The notes beneath the pieces are model-generated. The model ran no database searches, was not told the DNA's origin, and was given only the letters and a program-made list of their open reading frames with translations. 64,000 bases of DNA. It comes from Acheta domesticus (Eukaryota; Arthropoda; Insecta; Orthoptera; Gryllidae). Position 1 is the stretch's first letter. Each line of letters opens with the position of its first letter. A program made the translations under genes and the position numbers. The stretch lies in contig JAHLJT010009355.1 of the NCBI GenBank assembly GCA_031308135.1, positions 1,797,217-1,861,216 of the forward strand, read 5' to 3'. This document shows, piece after piece, positions 1-13,129 of this stretch.

Positions 1-149
1 ATAACGCTCTCGTTTATCTTACTCGCATCCTCTTTCATACTTCATTATCTGCTCCTCCACTCTTCTCTTCCTTCCTCGTTATCTGCGATCACAGCTCTCC
101 TTTGCGGCCGTTGCTGTGTTCCTTCTCGCCGCCTCAGCTGCACCCCTGC

Positions 150-622
150 GTTGCCAGACGATCAAACCCCGGTACCAACCTTCAAAACTCCTGATAGCAA
201 AGACACTTTATTAAAATTCGGAAATTGTACATGTTATATCTCTTTTATGTTTTACCATGCACATGGAAGTTCGCTTAAACTTAACTCGATATCGATTCAT
301 TTCATATCGATAAACTAAATGGAAAATGGTTCCATATGGAATTGTTCTATCCTATTATAAGACGTGCTAGAAAAATTCCATCCCATGTAATTTTTAATGT
401 TTTTACGGTAGTGTATTCACCAATATAGTTATTTGTAATATTGGTGATAGTTAAAAATTATTGAATAAAATATTACACGAATCATAAATCGTATATCAAT
501 TACATACACACAAAATCGTGGTAATTAAACGTACCAGGAGGTCTTCATCCTGCCTACATGGTCTCTCTACATCTTTATTAAAATCCTGGTAAAAATGCCA
601 GGATTCTGGTACGTCTGGCAAC
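150..622. mobile_element. 473-bp MITE-like element, copy 1
   Basis: The element is bounded by inverted ends GTTGCCAGACG (150-160) and CGTCTGGCAAC (612-622). Looser inverted similarity continues about 30 bp further inward around a TACCA...TCCTG motif. The same sequence recurs at 19491-20422, which after removing a nested insertion is also 473 bp long. No coding capacity is visible, so this is a non-autonomous DNA transposon. The superfamily is not determined because no clear target duplication was found. Confidence 0.6.
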
Positions 623-3190
623 ACTGCTACACCCTCGGCGTCCCGTCGCGTCGCGCCGCGCCGTGCTAATGTATTTAAATGCGGTGTGGGAACAGCTTGT
701 CCCAAGTCCCCGTATTTGTCTCTTGGTTCCTCATCTGTTCGCTGGACGGTGGTCCTTGGAGCAGGAACAGACGACTGTCGCCCGCGTGAAGTGACTTCAT
801 GGAACTCGGGAGGTGGTTTCGTTTTCCGTTTCTCGTACATTCATATCCGGGTCGTTAAAAACCAATTTCGTTCGGTGTGGATTACATTCTTTGCATATAG
901 TGGGGTCTGAAATTGAAAAATCCTATGGTGGCTTTAAAAGATTAGAAAATATTGTATTTCAGAGAGGAATTCATAACTCCTAGGACCAGTGTTTAGACTG
1001 ATACCACAATGATGTTCGGTATTTTGAATATAAAAATTGAAGTCGATGTACATGAAATAGGGAAATACGACGGAAAAAGAATGGAAAGCAACTATTGTGC
1101 GTGGTTGGTGCGTAGAACGCTACTCGAGTACTCGCTTGAAAGTGATCATTAAAACTACTGAAACTGCCCGCAAGAACAATTGACCTACGAACTTTTTCCT
1201 AACAAACGGCATTAAATCGTTGGTTTTTTACATCAACGAAACTTGCAGCAACTTCTAGAATTAGGCGTTTCGAACTGGCGGTCTCGCTGTTCGTGGCATT
1301 CGAGATAGAAACTGACATTTCCAGCACAGTTACGTAAGTCAGGTCATTGCACATTACAGTGAGCACGTTGATCATGATCATTTCACATGATACCTGCTAA
1401 TAATACAATGTCATCTGCAAACTAATCAGACTAATAAACTCAAGAAATTTGTACATGCTTATTTCCAGCAAAACAGGATTCGGCAAGTACTTTAATAAAC
1501 TACATTTGAATACTAGCAAAGAAAACAATTCACAGGAACGAATTTAAAGATATAAAAGAACTCAATTTTTACCGATGTGTAGCAACGCACATCTCAAAAT
1601 AGATTCAAAGTAATATGAGTTTCAGATACAATCGGGTGAAACATTTTATTTCTGAACACAATTTGAGCATTGAAGTGATTACTACGATGCATATGTGTCG
1701 GAACAGAATAAATCTCTTTTGAGAGCAGTTCCTGTCGGGTTTGTTTTGCGTACCATTTTGCACAAGAGTACATTTCAATGATTTCCTATACTAGATGAAA
1801 AAGATAAAAAATATTTAAAATCCGAAACAGGAAATTCATTCGATGGACGCCGAATATGCTTTCGCGAACAGCCTCATTTGTCTCACTTCAATTCTCCCAC
1901 GGAATACGGAAATTGGAGAATTTTTCCATCTGAATTTTTATGGTGCAATGCACCATTAGTTTTGTTGACACATGATTTAGCACATTAAATGTATTGAGAT
2001 CTCTATTTCCTTAATATAATTCTGTGCTCTTTTTGTAAATGGACGAAACAAATGCTCTTTGAAAAAAAATGAGCGTGCATAATTGGTCTTTCTGCAGAAT
2101 CGTATTTTCGTTTATATCACTAAATCAATACTTATCATACATTACGTTATGAAATGTCATTCCCATTCTGTATCAAAAAGCTGAATCGAATCTTTTATGT
2201 AGATACAGAAACCGATACGCATAAGTGCATACAGAAAAATAACCATCCGTAGGATAACTAGCCGTACAATTTTATTTTCGTAAAGAGCATATTTTGGTTT
2301 CCACTAACTTCTTAGGACTTTCTGCTACCAAAGTCACAAGCTTTACCCCGCGAGTAGAACAAAGAATAAAAAGCAACGGTATGTATCTTGCGAAAGTTTT
2401 GAAATACTTTTTAAAATATATAAAAAGTTGTATCATTCTACGAAAGAACATTTTTTTCAACCTTTTCTGATGTATCACCTAGGAAACATCTGAGTGTTTC
2501 TTCTTCGTTCACAATTGCAGAAGCACTAGCTACTCACACTCATTCCTGGATTGCTTCCTCTCATATATCATCCCTGGCTTTGGCATCAAATAGCCAAGGT
2601 GCATATCATTCTTTATTATAATTCTAGAGTCTTAAATCTTGAAGTAATTCCTAGAATTAATAAATTCCTAGCTTTGAGAGATAGATTATAAATATTTGAC
2701 ACAACTGCTGATGGAGCATTGGGAGAATGAGAGCCAGGTGAAACGAAAGAAATTGCTACATTTATGACCGTCTGTTAAATGTAATGGATGAAAGGATCTA
2801 TTAATTAAAGACAGTCAATTTCCAGCGAAAAGTTTAATTAACACTCTCACAACGTTTTACACACGGATTTGTCTACATCATCCTCTGCGTTTCTGAATAA
2901 TAACAACAATAAATATTATTAACATTACATAAAGTTTACATACATTTTATACAAGATATAAGAAATGGAATCTCAGACCCACCTTATCTTATCACTATTG
3001 AGAATTTTTAATAGTATTACATCATAAACGGTGGTAAAAATATTCCATTACACATTTTACTTTATTGTATTATTATTTTTTATAAATAATGATTACGAAA
3101 TGATTCTTGCTTTTCTTTCTTGTCCAGACTTGTAGGATTTTTTAAGTCGAAATTGTCGGATATTTCAGTGCTAGGTGTGAAAATTGAACT
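623..3190. other. Unassigned AT-rich sequence
   Basis: Mostly AT-rich sequence with a short CpG-richer patch near 640-820. Open frames are short, lack recognisable motifs and overlap on both strands. No repeat shared with the rest of the window was recognised. Confidence 0.4.
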
Positions 3191-3196
3191 TTGTTT

Positions 3197-3445
3197 TCAA
3201 GTAACCTCCTTAATGTTATTTTGATGTTCTCGCATTCTTTGTATTAATTGTCTCTTGGTTTGCCCCACATAAGTTACATTACAGTCCAAACAAGGTATAC
3301 TATATACCACATTATTCTCCTCTAAAGTGGGTAAAACGGAAGAAAGACACAAAACTCCTGTAAACCTGTATTTTCCTGCGTAAATTACACATGGTGGACA
3401 GTGATTTGAACCCAGGAGTGGAAGGCAACCGATGTAACCACTCAA
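3197..3445 (-). pseudogene. Penelope-like element GIY-YIG endonuclease fragment
   Basis: The minus-strand translation contains NNVVYSIPCLDCNVTYVGQT followed by KRQLIQRMREHQNNI. This matches the GIY-YIG nuclease layout: the GIY position is VVYSI, the YIG position is TYVGQT, and the downstream helix has an Arg and a His. In Penelope-like retroelements this domain follows the reverse transcriptase and nicks target DNA. Only about 80 residues are open and no reverse transcriptase is found beside it, so this is a truncated relic. The frame ends just after the domain, as expected near a Penelope C-terminus. The first 40 or so residues are not confidently part of the element. Confidence 0.7.
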
Positions 3446-3659
3446 CCACTGGAGTCATCGGTCAATCGAGATAGTTTTTACCACAATTACTTCTCGTCAG
3501 TCTTTACGAGAAACATGGAAAATAAAAGTTTTGATGCATGCGTGATGAAAAATGCGGAAGCAATTCGCCAATGAGAGGCAGGGGAAACTGGTGACCTCTG
3601 AAAATCCTGCCATGAAAAAAACCGGTATGTTCACCACAAATTCCAAGTGGATCAATGAT

Positions 3660-5595
3660 TTGCACCTCGATTCCTCACCACGAGGTCCTGGGGTTTGAGT
3701 CCGGACGGCGGCAGGATTTTCTACACTAACGTGTCAGCTAGCTTTAGTTCTGTCGCTGTCTGGAGGAGAATTCTAGCGGCCGGCTGCTCTGATCGGTAGT
3801 CTTGCGTGGTTTCTCCAATCAACACCAGGCGAATGCCGGAGCAGTACCCTAACAAACGAATCATTGAGTCCCGTGATCTTTCCTTTCTTTTTCTCCTCCT
3901 ACACACACACACACACAGACACACACACACAGACACACACAGACACACACACACAGACACACACAGACACACACACACAGACACACACACACAGACACAC
4001 ACACACAGACACACACACACAGACACACACACACAGACACACACACAGACACACACACACAGACACACACACACAGACACACACACAGACACACACACAG
4101 ACACACACACAGACACACCCACACAGACACACACACAGACACACACACAGACACACACACAGACACACCCACAGACACACACACAGACACACACACAGAC
4201 ACACACACACAGACACACACACAGACACACACACACAGACACACACACAGACACACACACACAGACACACACACAGACACACACAGACACACACACAGAC
4301 ACACACACACAGACACACACACAGACAGACACACACACAGACACACACACAGACACACACACACAGACACACACACAGACAGACACACACACAGACACAC
4401 ACACAGACAGACACACACACAGACACACACACAGACACACATACACAGACACACATACACAGACACACACACAGACACACACACAGACACACACACAGAC
4501 ACACACACAGACACACACACAGACACACACACAGACACACACACAGACACACACACAGACACACATAGACACACACATAGACACACACAGACACACACAC
4601 AGACACACACACAGACACACACACAGACACACACACAGACACACACACAGACACACACACAGACACACACACAGACACACACACAGACACACACACAGAC
4701 ACACACACAGACACACACACAGACACACACACAGACACACACACAGACACACACACAGACACACACACACAGACACACACACAGACACACACACAGACAC
4801 ACACACAGACACACACACAGACACACACACAGACACACACACAGACACACACACAGACACACACACAGACACACACACAGACACACACACAGACACACAC
4901 ACAGACACACACACAGACACACACACAGACACACACACAGACACACACACAGACACACACACAGACACACACACAGACACGCACACAGACACGCACACAG
5001 ACACGCACACAGACACGCACACAGACACACACACAGACACACACACAGACACACACACAGACACACACACAGACACACACACAGACACACACACAGACAC
5101 ACACACAGACACACACACAGACACACACAGACACACACACAGACACACACAGACACACACACAGACACACACACAGACACACACACAGACACACACACAG
5201 ACACACACACAGACACACACACAGACACACACACAGACACACACACAGACACACACACAGACACACACACAGACACACACACAGACACACACAGACACAC
5301 ACACAGACACACACACAGACACACACACAGACACACACACAGACACACACACAGACACACACACAGACACACACACAGACAGACACACACACAGACACAC
5401 ACACACACACACTACGCGCTTCAGTACCAAATAAGTCGGGAGACGAATCGGATGCCTAGAGCTTGTCCCGGCTGTGGCAGTGCCCCGTTGTTGGTGGGAG
5501 ACGTCCGTTTGTGGACAACTCCGGAAGCTGACGTTAGGTCGGCACTGAATGTCACCGTCCAGCTCAGGAAGACCACCGCCAACTCCCATGGATAG
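3660..5595 (+). mobile_element. SINE-C copy with giant internal microsatellite
   Basis: This copy of a tRNA-derived repeat is oriented by a B-box-like GGGTTTGAGTCCGG near 3690. It is followed by the family block CTGTCTGGAGGAGAATTCTAG and the block ending CGAATGCCGGAGCAGTA. The family then resumes after the array at about 5413 (TAGAGCTTGTCCCGGCTGTG). In other copies (18581-19140, 34365-34840) the same internal position holds only a short GTGTGTGT tract. Here it has grown to about 1.5 kb. No protein is encoded. Confidence 0.7.
3899..5412. repeat. 1.5-kb CACACAGA-type array
   Basis: A near-continuous array of 8- and 10-bp units of the form ACACACAG and ACACACACAG. It includes variant blocks such as ACACACCCACAGAC, CACATACACAG and four consecutive ACACGCACAG units near 4978-5020. 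The array gives long open frames on both strands (Thr/His/Gln on plus, Cys/Val/Leu/Ser on minus), which are artefacts of its composition. It lies inside a SINE-C copy. Confidence 0.95.
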
Positions 5596-5687
5596 CATGC
5601 ACCACACTAATGAGCTTATCAGTTAACTCCCCGGGAAACACTAATCGATCAATGAGCCCGACACTCCACTGTAAGGTGGCGAGCGTT

Positions 5688-5865
5688 ATTTTGTATTGAC
5701 AAGAGCGTACTATATTGTTATCAGTTACAAGGTGACTTATAGAACAAGTGACGGAGGATAAGAGGGTCCTGAAGAAAAATATATATTAGAGGCATAATAT
5801 GGAAATGGAAAAATTAGGAAGAGGGTGGCGTTTAGCATGCGAGAGTTGTCGCCCGGGTACGCTAG
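5688..5865 (+). mobile_element. Helitron 3'-terminal fragment
   Basis: The fragment ends GCGAGAGTTGTCGC, a partly paired hairpin, then CCGGGTACGCTAG, followed by host T at 5866. This is the Helitron 3' arrangement of hairpin, short spacer and CTRR. The preceding 150 bp match the 3' part of the copy at 8031-8701. No TC-starting 5' end was found, so the copy appears 5'-truncated. Confidence 0.6.
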
Positions 5866-6060
5866 TTGTTGTTGTTGTTGTTGTTGTTATTATTATATTA
5901 TTAATATTAATATTATTTAACAATGTGGGCTTTCACGGCCGGAGTTGTACTCAATGTTTTCTTCCGTTTGGAAATATAATGTCCAATAGACCACAGCCAC
6001 CTAGCCCGGAAGAAAAAGTTGAGTATTAATATTATTGTTATCATTATCATTAAGGTGAAG
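5866..6060. repeat. TTG/ATT simple repeats around a possible Penelope-type terminal fragment
   Basis: A (TTG)n run turns into ATT-rich sequence. Then comes a segment starting AATGTGGGCTTTCACGGCCG, and ATT-rich sequence closes the block at about 6020-6050. The GGCTTTCACGGCCGG string resembles terminal sequence seen in Penelope-like elements of other animals, but this is recalled similarity only. Confidence 0.3.
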
Positions 6061-6783
6061 GCCTCGCCCTGTTGAGAGCCTCCCGCTGGCATTCCTCCTG
6101 GCAGGGCCGCGTGGTTGTGGGTGGGCTGCGGGCCGCATCCGTGGCCGCTCGTTGGCTGATGGCGCGACGGGTGGAATGCCTCCGGCCGTGCAGTGCGGCG
6201 CAGCGCCGCCTCACCTGCCCACGTTGCAAATACAGGCGCGTTTATATTCAATGATCTGTCTAACAGTTCTTCCGGTCGCTGGATTCAAATGTGAAATTTC
6301 AAAAAAAATTCAAAATGACCGCTTAAAAATGGGGGTATTCATAGAGAATTGTGCGGATTGGCGTGGAAATGTGCACGGTGTTTACGAGTTAGCTGAATAC
6401 TATTACATCTTCAAATGCAGCATTTTAGCTAAACAGTATAATGAAACGGTTCAGGTCATGTATATAATGCTCAGAAATATGCAGCTAAATATGTGTGTTG
6501 TAGATTACGGTCATTCTAATTGATAAATGAACGAATTCATTGAAGTCTTGTCGGATGGAACAAAATATATAATCTGCAATATGCATGATTAATGCTTACG
6601 CTGAGTAGTTTAGAGATAACCTTTATAACACACAAAAACTTTAGAGACTTTTACTTAAAAATTCTTAACTTATTGATGCAAGTGACTTGTGATATTTTGC
6701 ACTTCCAACTACAAAAACGTTAAAAGCAATGTGTCATATAACGTCGACAAAAATAGATGAATTCTACCAACGATAATTTACAA
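6061..6783. other. Unassigned, GC-rich then AT-rich
   Basis: A GC-rich patch (about 6060-6240) is followed by AT-rich sequence. Short open frames show no known motif. Nothing else is supported. Confidence 0.35.
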
Positions 6784-7202
6784 TTGATTGATTGTTAGAG
6801 ATTCCAGGCGCGATAACTACTGAAGTTATTAGTCCTAGTCTAGGATTAGTGTAGTGCAGGATTAGTTAGTAAGGGATTAGTGTAGTGTATGTTTGTGTAA
6901 GTGTATCTATAAGGGGAGAGGACAGGACAAAGGAGAGGAAGGAAAGATCGCGCGCGGTCCGAGGCCCGTTTGTACGTAGGGTACTGCTGCGGCATTCGCC
7001 TGGTATTGGTCGGAGAAACTGTGAAAAAACTACCGGTCAGAGTAGCCAGCCGCTAGAATTCCTCAGCAGACAACGACTGAATTCGGCCTAGCTGCTAGCT
7101 AGTGTCGAAAATCCTGCCGCCGTCGTGAGTGAAACCTAGGACCTCCCGGTCAGAGGCACTGTAGTGACATCAGTTGATGCGTTGAGCCACCTTTCCCGGT
7201 GG
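6784..7202 (-). mobile_element. SINE-C copy
   Basis: Shares with other copies the GATTGATTGTTAGAGATTCC end, the GGAGAGGACAGGACAAAGGA purine block, the GCATTCGCCTGGTATTGGTC block and the TCCTGCCGCCGTC end. It ends CACTGTAGTGACATCAGTTG...TTGAGCCACC. On the minus strand this terminus reads as a tRNA-like head with an A-box-like GGCTCAACGC. The middle section found in 18581-19140 is missing. Confidence 0.75.
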
Positions 7203-8030
7203 TAACTTTAGTAACAAAAGCAAACAAAAGGGGTTGAAATAACCTTTTGAAACTGAAGTATTGTGCTCCAATACCTTCCGAAAAAGACGATTTGATATCT
7301 CAAATTTTCGAGAGCACTTTTTGAATGTTTCCATTGTGGCGACGTGCTGGGAGCCTCCGTGCCAGTGCGCGGGGCCTGTGCGCTTAGCCCCGTCAGCAGC
7401 AGAGAGGGCGGGGCGGGACTGGGCGCTGCGCGACGCGGCAGGGTGAGGCGGGCACTGGCGCGGCGAGGAGTGGCGCGAGGTGGCGGGGAAGGATAGGACG
7501 GGCCGGAGCTCAAAGGAGCGGGGCGAGAGAGGGGGAGGCAGGGGCAGCGCGGGCGGGGAGGGGAAGGACACGGTGGGGCGGTACAGGGCGAGGCGGGGCG
7601 AGGCGGGGCGAGGCGGGGCGCTGACGTCCGCAGCGGCGCCTTTGACACGCGACGCACCTGTTTCCATTGCTGCCCGCTGCGCTCCGCATTCCGCGTAGCC
7701 GCGCGCGCTGTGCGCTGTCCGTGCGTGGCCGCGCCTGCAACTCGACGCGCACGTTCCGCGCATGCCACATGCCGCGCGGAATCTTCTGTTTGCCTCCCGA
7801 CCACCACGGGCCATTTCACAGCGCGTCGTTTGTGGCTCTGCGCGCTTCTCACTCGTCATTCGAGTCATCAAAACCAACAAAGATCATCTCACTATGTAAT
7901 CTGACATACTATTGTAATGATGTCGGCGTCTTACATAATAGAAAAAATCACTCGTTAGTGCGCTAATTGTATGCTATAGACCGTAAGTTCAACCATTTTG
8001 TGCCGCTAATTTTATAATGCTCTGGCGTTA
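7203..8030. other. GC-rich island (about 7330-7850) and flanks
   Basis: A CpG-rich stretch with a tandem GCGAGGCGGGGCGAGGCGGG motif near 7590-7620. Open frames on both strands are Arg/Ala/Pro-rich low complexity and overlap each other. There is no convincing coding signal. A CpG-island promoter is possible, but no transcribed gene can be shown. Confidence 0.4.
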
Positions 8031-8701
8031 TCGGCCCCTGTATTATTTCAGTAGTAACTTTCCCTTTGCGGCTCTCACATGCAACCAATCTTTATAAATG
8101 AGGTCCCTAAAGAAAGAGAATTTCAGGGAGACGTGATGAATTGCACAGTGACTTTAAAAATATGAAGGATTGGTTTAAACAACGCAGCTTAATATTCATG
8201 TAAAATGCAATCCGCAGCGCATGTAAGGATGTTTGAATCTATATCGTTAAATTACTCCTAAACGATGCATTCTATGCTTAAAAACTACAATTTCGAGACC
8301 AAAGGCCTCAATGAAATGTTCCTCTACTGTAATCTACAGGATGAGATCTTCTTGACCATTCTATTTCATTTTTGCTGGTTCGACGGTTCTCGATTCTACC
8401 CAATGTATTCAGAGCTGTATAATCTGCAACTGTATGTGAAATTACTAATTACTTAATATTTTATGCGATTGAATTACACGGGTGTACCCCTTTGCTTGAT
8501 AATAAAGTTAAATAAGAATAGTTTTATTGAGAAGGGTGTATTATATTGTTATCAATTACAAGGTAACATATAGAACAAGTGACGGAGGGCAAAAGGGTCT
8601 TGAAGAAAAATGTGTATTACAGGATTAATACGAAATGGAAAAATAAGGAAGAGGGTGGGGTATAGCATGAGCATACCAGATTCCTCGCGCGAATACGCTA
8701 G
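8031..8701 (+). mobile_element. Non-autonomous Helitron
   Basis: Begins with TC after a host A (8030) and ends CTAG (8698-8701) before a host T (8702), the Helitron A/T insertion rule. Its first 390 bp, starting near CTGTATTATTTCAGTAGT, match 53548 onward. Its last 180 bp match 5688-5865. The 3' end GCGCGAATACGCTAG agrees with the other copies (ACGCTAG), but the hairpin is decayed. There is no Rep/helicase coding sequence, so mobilisation would depend on an autonomous partner. Confidence 0.65.
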
Positions 8702-11700
8702 TAAATACATTTTTTTAAATCGGGTGGTGGCAAAGTACATAGGAGTGGGTTCGGCAAGTTGATTTGTTGGCCTCGCCCGAAGTGATCGTGGATCTAGAGA
8801 TCTGAAGAAGATTGTATAGTTGTGGGCCAGGGTATGATACATGTTTTCTAGATTATTAATTCCAAAAACCCATGTTGATGGCAATCGTATTGCCGAAGTG
8901 ACGATACGTCCTTATTAGCAAAAAAAGTACGTATATTTCCATTTATGTATCTTTTTGTAATTCAAGATTTACGCAATACAGGCTAATTCAGGTTGACTGC
9001 CATCGTCATTACATCGCGATAACAGAGTGATGGTCCAGGATGATCAGTAAATGATCCACGGACCGCGAAGTGCACGCCAACTGTCTTCCACCACTCAAAT
9101 CGATTCTATCGACGAAGGTTGCTTCGGACCCGACGGCCACAGGCTAGTGAGGCGACGTCGATAACAAAATATCAGGTTCAAAATTAAAAGACATCGATAT
9201 TAAAGATACATCGACTGAGAACCGTCGATTTTTTTCAACATCGATGATCTTAGACTGAATTAGTAACCTCTCACATTAAGTTCGTGTGCACTAAAATTTA
9301 ATTTGTGCGTGGTCGGGTTTATCAGTTGACAAAATATGGGTCCGAGAGAAAAGAGCAGATCCTACACCCACAACGTATTTGTTGACCACATCTCAATGTG
9401 TCAAATAAAAATGAAGAAAGAGGAAACACAAGGGCATGGAGGTCATCTCGGGAAAGAGTTTGGTCGAGGAAGGTAGTTGAAACAGCTTTCCTTTGGTTCC
9501 GACACGTGATGTAACAGTCATACCATAAGTTATTATTACATATTTTAACTCTTACAGTATTGTGATCATGGGAATTTTTCATTCAGAAACAAAACATCGG
9601 AAAAGAAAAAAACATCGATGTTAAACCTCGTTCCATATCTGGGGTCTCTTTGGATCCCATAATCATTAATTTTTTAATATATTCCTGAATATTTGCATGA
9701 TAATTTCAGTCTTCTAGATATGCTTTCGTGCACTTATTAAGCAGGTACCAAACTATTTTCACACATTTTCGGAACTTTATTAGAGATTTATTAATGTTTT
9801 TTCGTGACACAAGACTGGTTTAATCTGAGGTATAGCCTGTTATTTTCTCATTCTTATATGAAATATATTAACCATGAACTTCTAATAATGTGTCTGTTAC
9901 AGTCATTATTCGATTTATCTCGAAATAACTTTCGTAAACTATTGTAATTATCTCTGTATCATTATGTATCAACAACGGAGGGTACGTACGGTATAGGCTA
10001 ATTTTTATATGAAATATTTAATGTAAGTAAATTATATTTATTGTGTTGGTGAAAATAACTTATAAAGTGTATACTTGTATAAAAACAATTATTTACTCTC
10101 AGTATATAGCCGTACAGATTCGTGTTTACCACTTCCAAATGTCAGTAAAGCTTGAGATCAAAAAATACCCCAGGTATAGTACTTGAATGTAAATTGCAGA
10201 TGTGGTGCGAGGGTTAAAAAACAACGGTGTTAATACATCGCAGCCTTACCACGGCGACTATGTCGGGTCCATCCGCTGTGTGCCTAAGGTCCTTGGCGGT
10301 ACGAAGAAGTGGGAGTGGGGGCTGATGCAAGGAATTCTGAGGGTGGGGAGTTTAACCAGCAGTCTCACTCGCTGCAAGCTTATTAGCTTAGCCAGGGTAA
10401 GAAAATATCAATCATTTTACTTCATTAGAAATTTCGTTTGCAAGTCTGAAATAATTAATATATCAAAGAAACATCACGTGTGAGTTATTGCTTGAAGCTA
10501 ATGACAGGTTTAAAAACCATTACTAATCTTAACTATGTTAATTGTCGTCAAATTATTACATTTCGTTTGTGTAATGATGATGTGTCCAGTGAGTGCAGAA
10601 AAAGGTTTCAGTATTTTTATTACTTAAAGACCTCTATGTATTTGCGCTTTCATACATTTTTATCTGTTTACACTGCTAATATTTATCAAATCCTCCTCTT
10701 TTCAAAAAGTTTCTCCCAAGGTGTGTTTCCTCTGTCCCTGCTTTTAATGAATGTGGTTTGAATTCCAGAGTTTTAATGAAGACAAACTTCATTGAGAGTA
10801 GTATATTTCAATACGGAACAGAACTTTTCTCATAAACGTCTTTTGAGCTCTTTTTGAATAAGTACTTAAAGTACACGTTAAATTTAACATAGACGTTAAC
10901 ACACACGTTAATAACATTTTAAAATTCTCTCAAATTAGTATTGTTGTTGTTGAACAATTTCTCTTTTACTGTTAATTTTCGTAATAGATGTAGCTTTATC
11001 TTTTGTCCCTGGAAAAGAAAACCAGATCCTTTGCAGAATCGACGCAGTGTTTATTTCAATTTCCCCTTCGTTGGTTGTAATCACTTTCACGTAGAACTGA
11101 TACATCGTTTTATTTGCGGATTGGATGTAACAGGTCGCGTTGCTTTGAAAGCTTTGCAACGTCAGCACAATTTACTTCCTATTCAATGAACTTCATTTCC
11201 AGAGCAGGGCATTACGGGTTAGACTATTGCCTCGAATATTTGTTTGGTGTGAGTTAACGAGTCAATTTTGGGTGGGGATGTTTCGGGGGAAAACATCCTG
11301 TAGCAGACATATTATGAATCAACTAATATGAACATATTTGTTTACATGCAACGACAAATTAATAGATACACAATATGTTTGATTTTGAATGCACATAAAA
11401 TTTGTGACACACAAAATAATGTCGTCCGTTTCACTGATATTCACCGCTTTTCAGTGTTAAGTTTTATTTAATCATTAAGCTCTTGAATTTATTTGACTTA
11501 TTTCTCGTTGTATATATTGATTGTATTTATTTATTTTTAACTTTTATTATTTATTATGATATGATTTGTTATATTTTTCATGCTGCAGTAATTGATATTA
11601 TCCATATTCTTGCATTGTCCATTGACTAGATATAAAGCTGCTCTTGAAAGTAAATTATCGTGAAACTGTCTTCGCTTTATAGTGCAATGAATCTTGTATT

Positions 11701-12285
11701 TCATGGAAAATTGTGTACTATGGTAATGGTAATATTGTTTAATGGTAATTTTGTACTATAAATTTATGTTTTCTTTGGTTTGGTATTTTTACTGGCTAGT
11801 ATACATGTAGAAAAGTTGATATTTATTTTTATTTAATAGGTAATTATTACACATATAAATTAAATAACTTTGTTTTATGTGGCTAGGCCGAAAGCCTTTA
11901 TGCCACTGAGACTTTCAAGCCATTATCTACATCCTATCGCGCTCTAACCTTTCGAATTCCCCAAATGGTCTCTTCATCGCATGAAATCCGCAGAAACAAG
12001 ACCGTAATGTACGGCTGAGGGGAAAACAACTGAAAGGGAAAGAAACCCGGCAGAAGACGAGTACATGCTAATTTACTTAACTTTTTCTAAATTATTTATT
12101 AATTTATTTCCTGGCGCGAACGTTACGCGTTCTCATTCGCACACTTGCTAAGTAACACTCTGTATTCAAATGTCAAGTAATTAACTTATTTTTTACTCTT
12201 ATTTAGTAAGTAAGCCGAATGGTGCAAGAATACCGCTAGCAAAAAAGAGGAAATAGTGATGGTTAAACCGCACGTAGATCTTCAT
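8702..12285. other. Unassigned AT-rich sequence
   Basis: Long AT-rich region. ATCGATGTT-type motifs recur around 9190-9250 and 9610. Open frames up to about 93 codons (10202, 10480, 10941) have no recognisable motif. No element ends were recognised. Confidence 0.4.
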
Positions 12286-12330
12286 CCGGACTTTCACGCA
12301 AAATTACGTAAAAAGTACTCAAATTTTCGA
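12286..12330. repeat. Short dispersed repeat, copy 1
   Basis: The sequence ACTTTCACGCAAAATTACG followed by AAAAGTACTCA recurs at about 57999-58040. It is bounded by inverted ACTTT/AAAGT motifs. It is probably a fragment of a dispersed element. Confidence 0.4.
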
Positions 12331-13125
12331 AAAATTGTTCTCGGCCTGATTTCGAAATCTATCTTTAAGGAACAGATGTCTTTCAGGGCAAAATCTCTAT
12401 CTTTAATATTTTCTTTGTAAGAAAACTCGAAAAAAAAGGTTTCAACTGATGTAATTTTTGAAAAATCAGGGTTTTAACGAGCATGAGCCCTACTTCGTTT
12501 TCTTAAACGTCTTTCACAATATCTAACAACAAAATTGAATCAAAAATGGAGTAATTTTTTTAAAATTTTGAAACGTCCCAGGGGCTTCATCTAAAGTACT
12601 CTCAAAATTACAATATCGGTTTGAAATTCAAGGATTCGTGTCATCATCCAAATGGATTGCTGAATATCAATTTTGGAGAAAATCAGCTGAACGGATTAGC
12701 TGCTAGTGTTCAGATGGACAGACTGCCGGGACGTTTTGCCGTCATTGGATTTTTAGGTAACTGGGACCCAACATCACAAAACATGGATACTTTCTCATCG
12801 ACGTGTTGGAGGATTTTGTTTCTAAATTTAGTATCTGGATTTATTCATTTTTTGTTACCAGAGCCTTGTAATTATAGTTTTTCTGCCAATAATTTGCGGT
12901 TTTTTTTGCGCATTACATATCCTTCCCTATACTTGTCCACTCATATATTTTCCAGTATATATGTTGAGTGATACCTAGTAGGTTTACTGAAATGTGATTC
13001 GCATGCTCGTACAATTTCTTGTGATATATTTGGCTTCTGTTTGAGTTCGCTACTCCGTGGGCGAGAAAGTAAAAGAAACACCACAATTCGCTAATTTCCT
13101 GGTGGCGCTCTGCTTTCCCGTGTCT
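12331..13125. other. Unassigned AT-rich sequence
   Basis: AT-rich. A 116-codon open frame (12621-12971) has no recognised domain and an untypical, low-information composition. Nothing else is supported. Confidence 0.35.
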
Positions 13126-13129
13126 CCTC

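Noticed and set aside
3721..5607. Open frames of 500-630 codons on both strands
   Set aside because: They translate the CACACAGA array (Thr/His/Gln or Cys/Val/Ser/Leu runs). Repeat length divisibility keeps frames open; there is no protein evidence.
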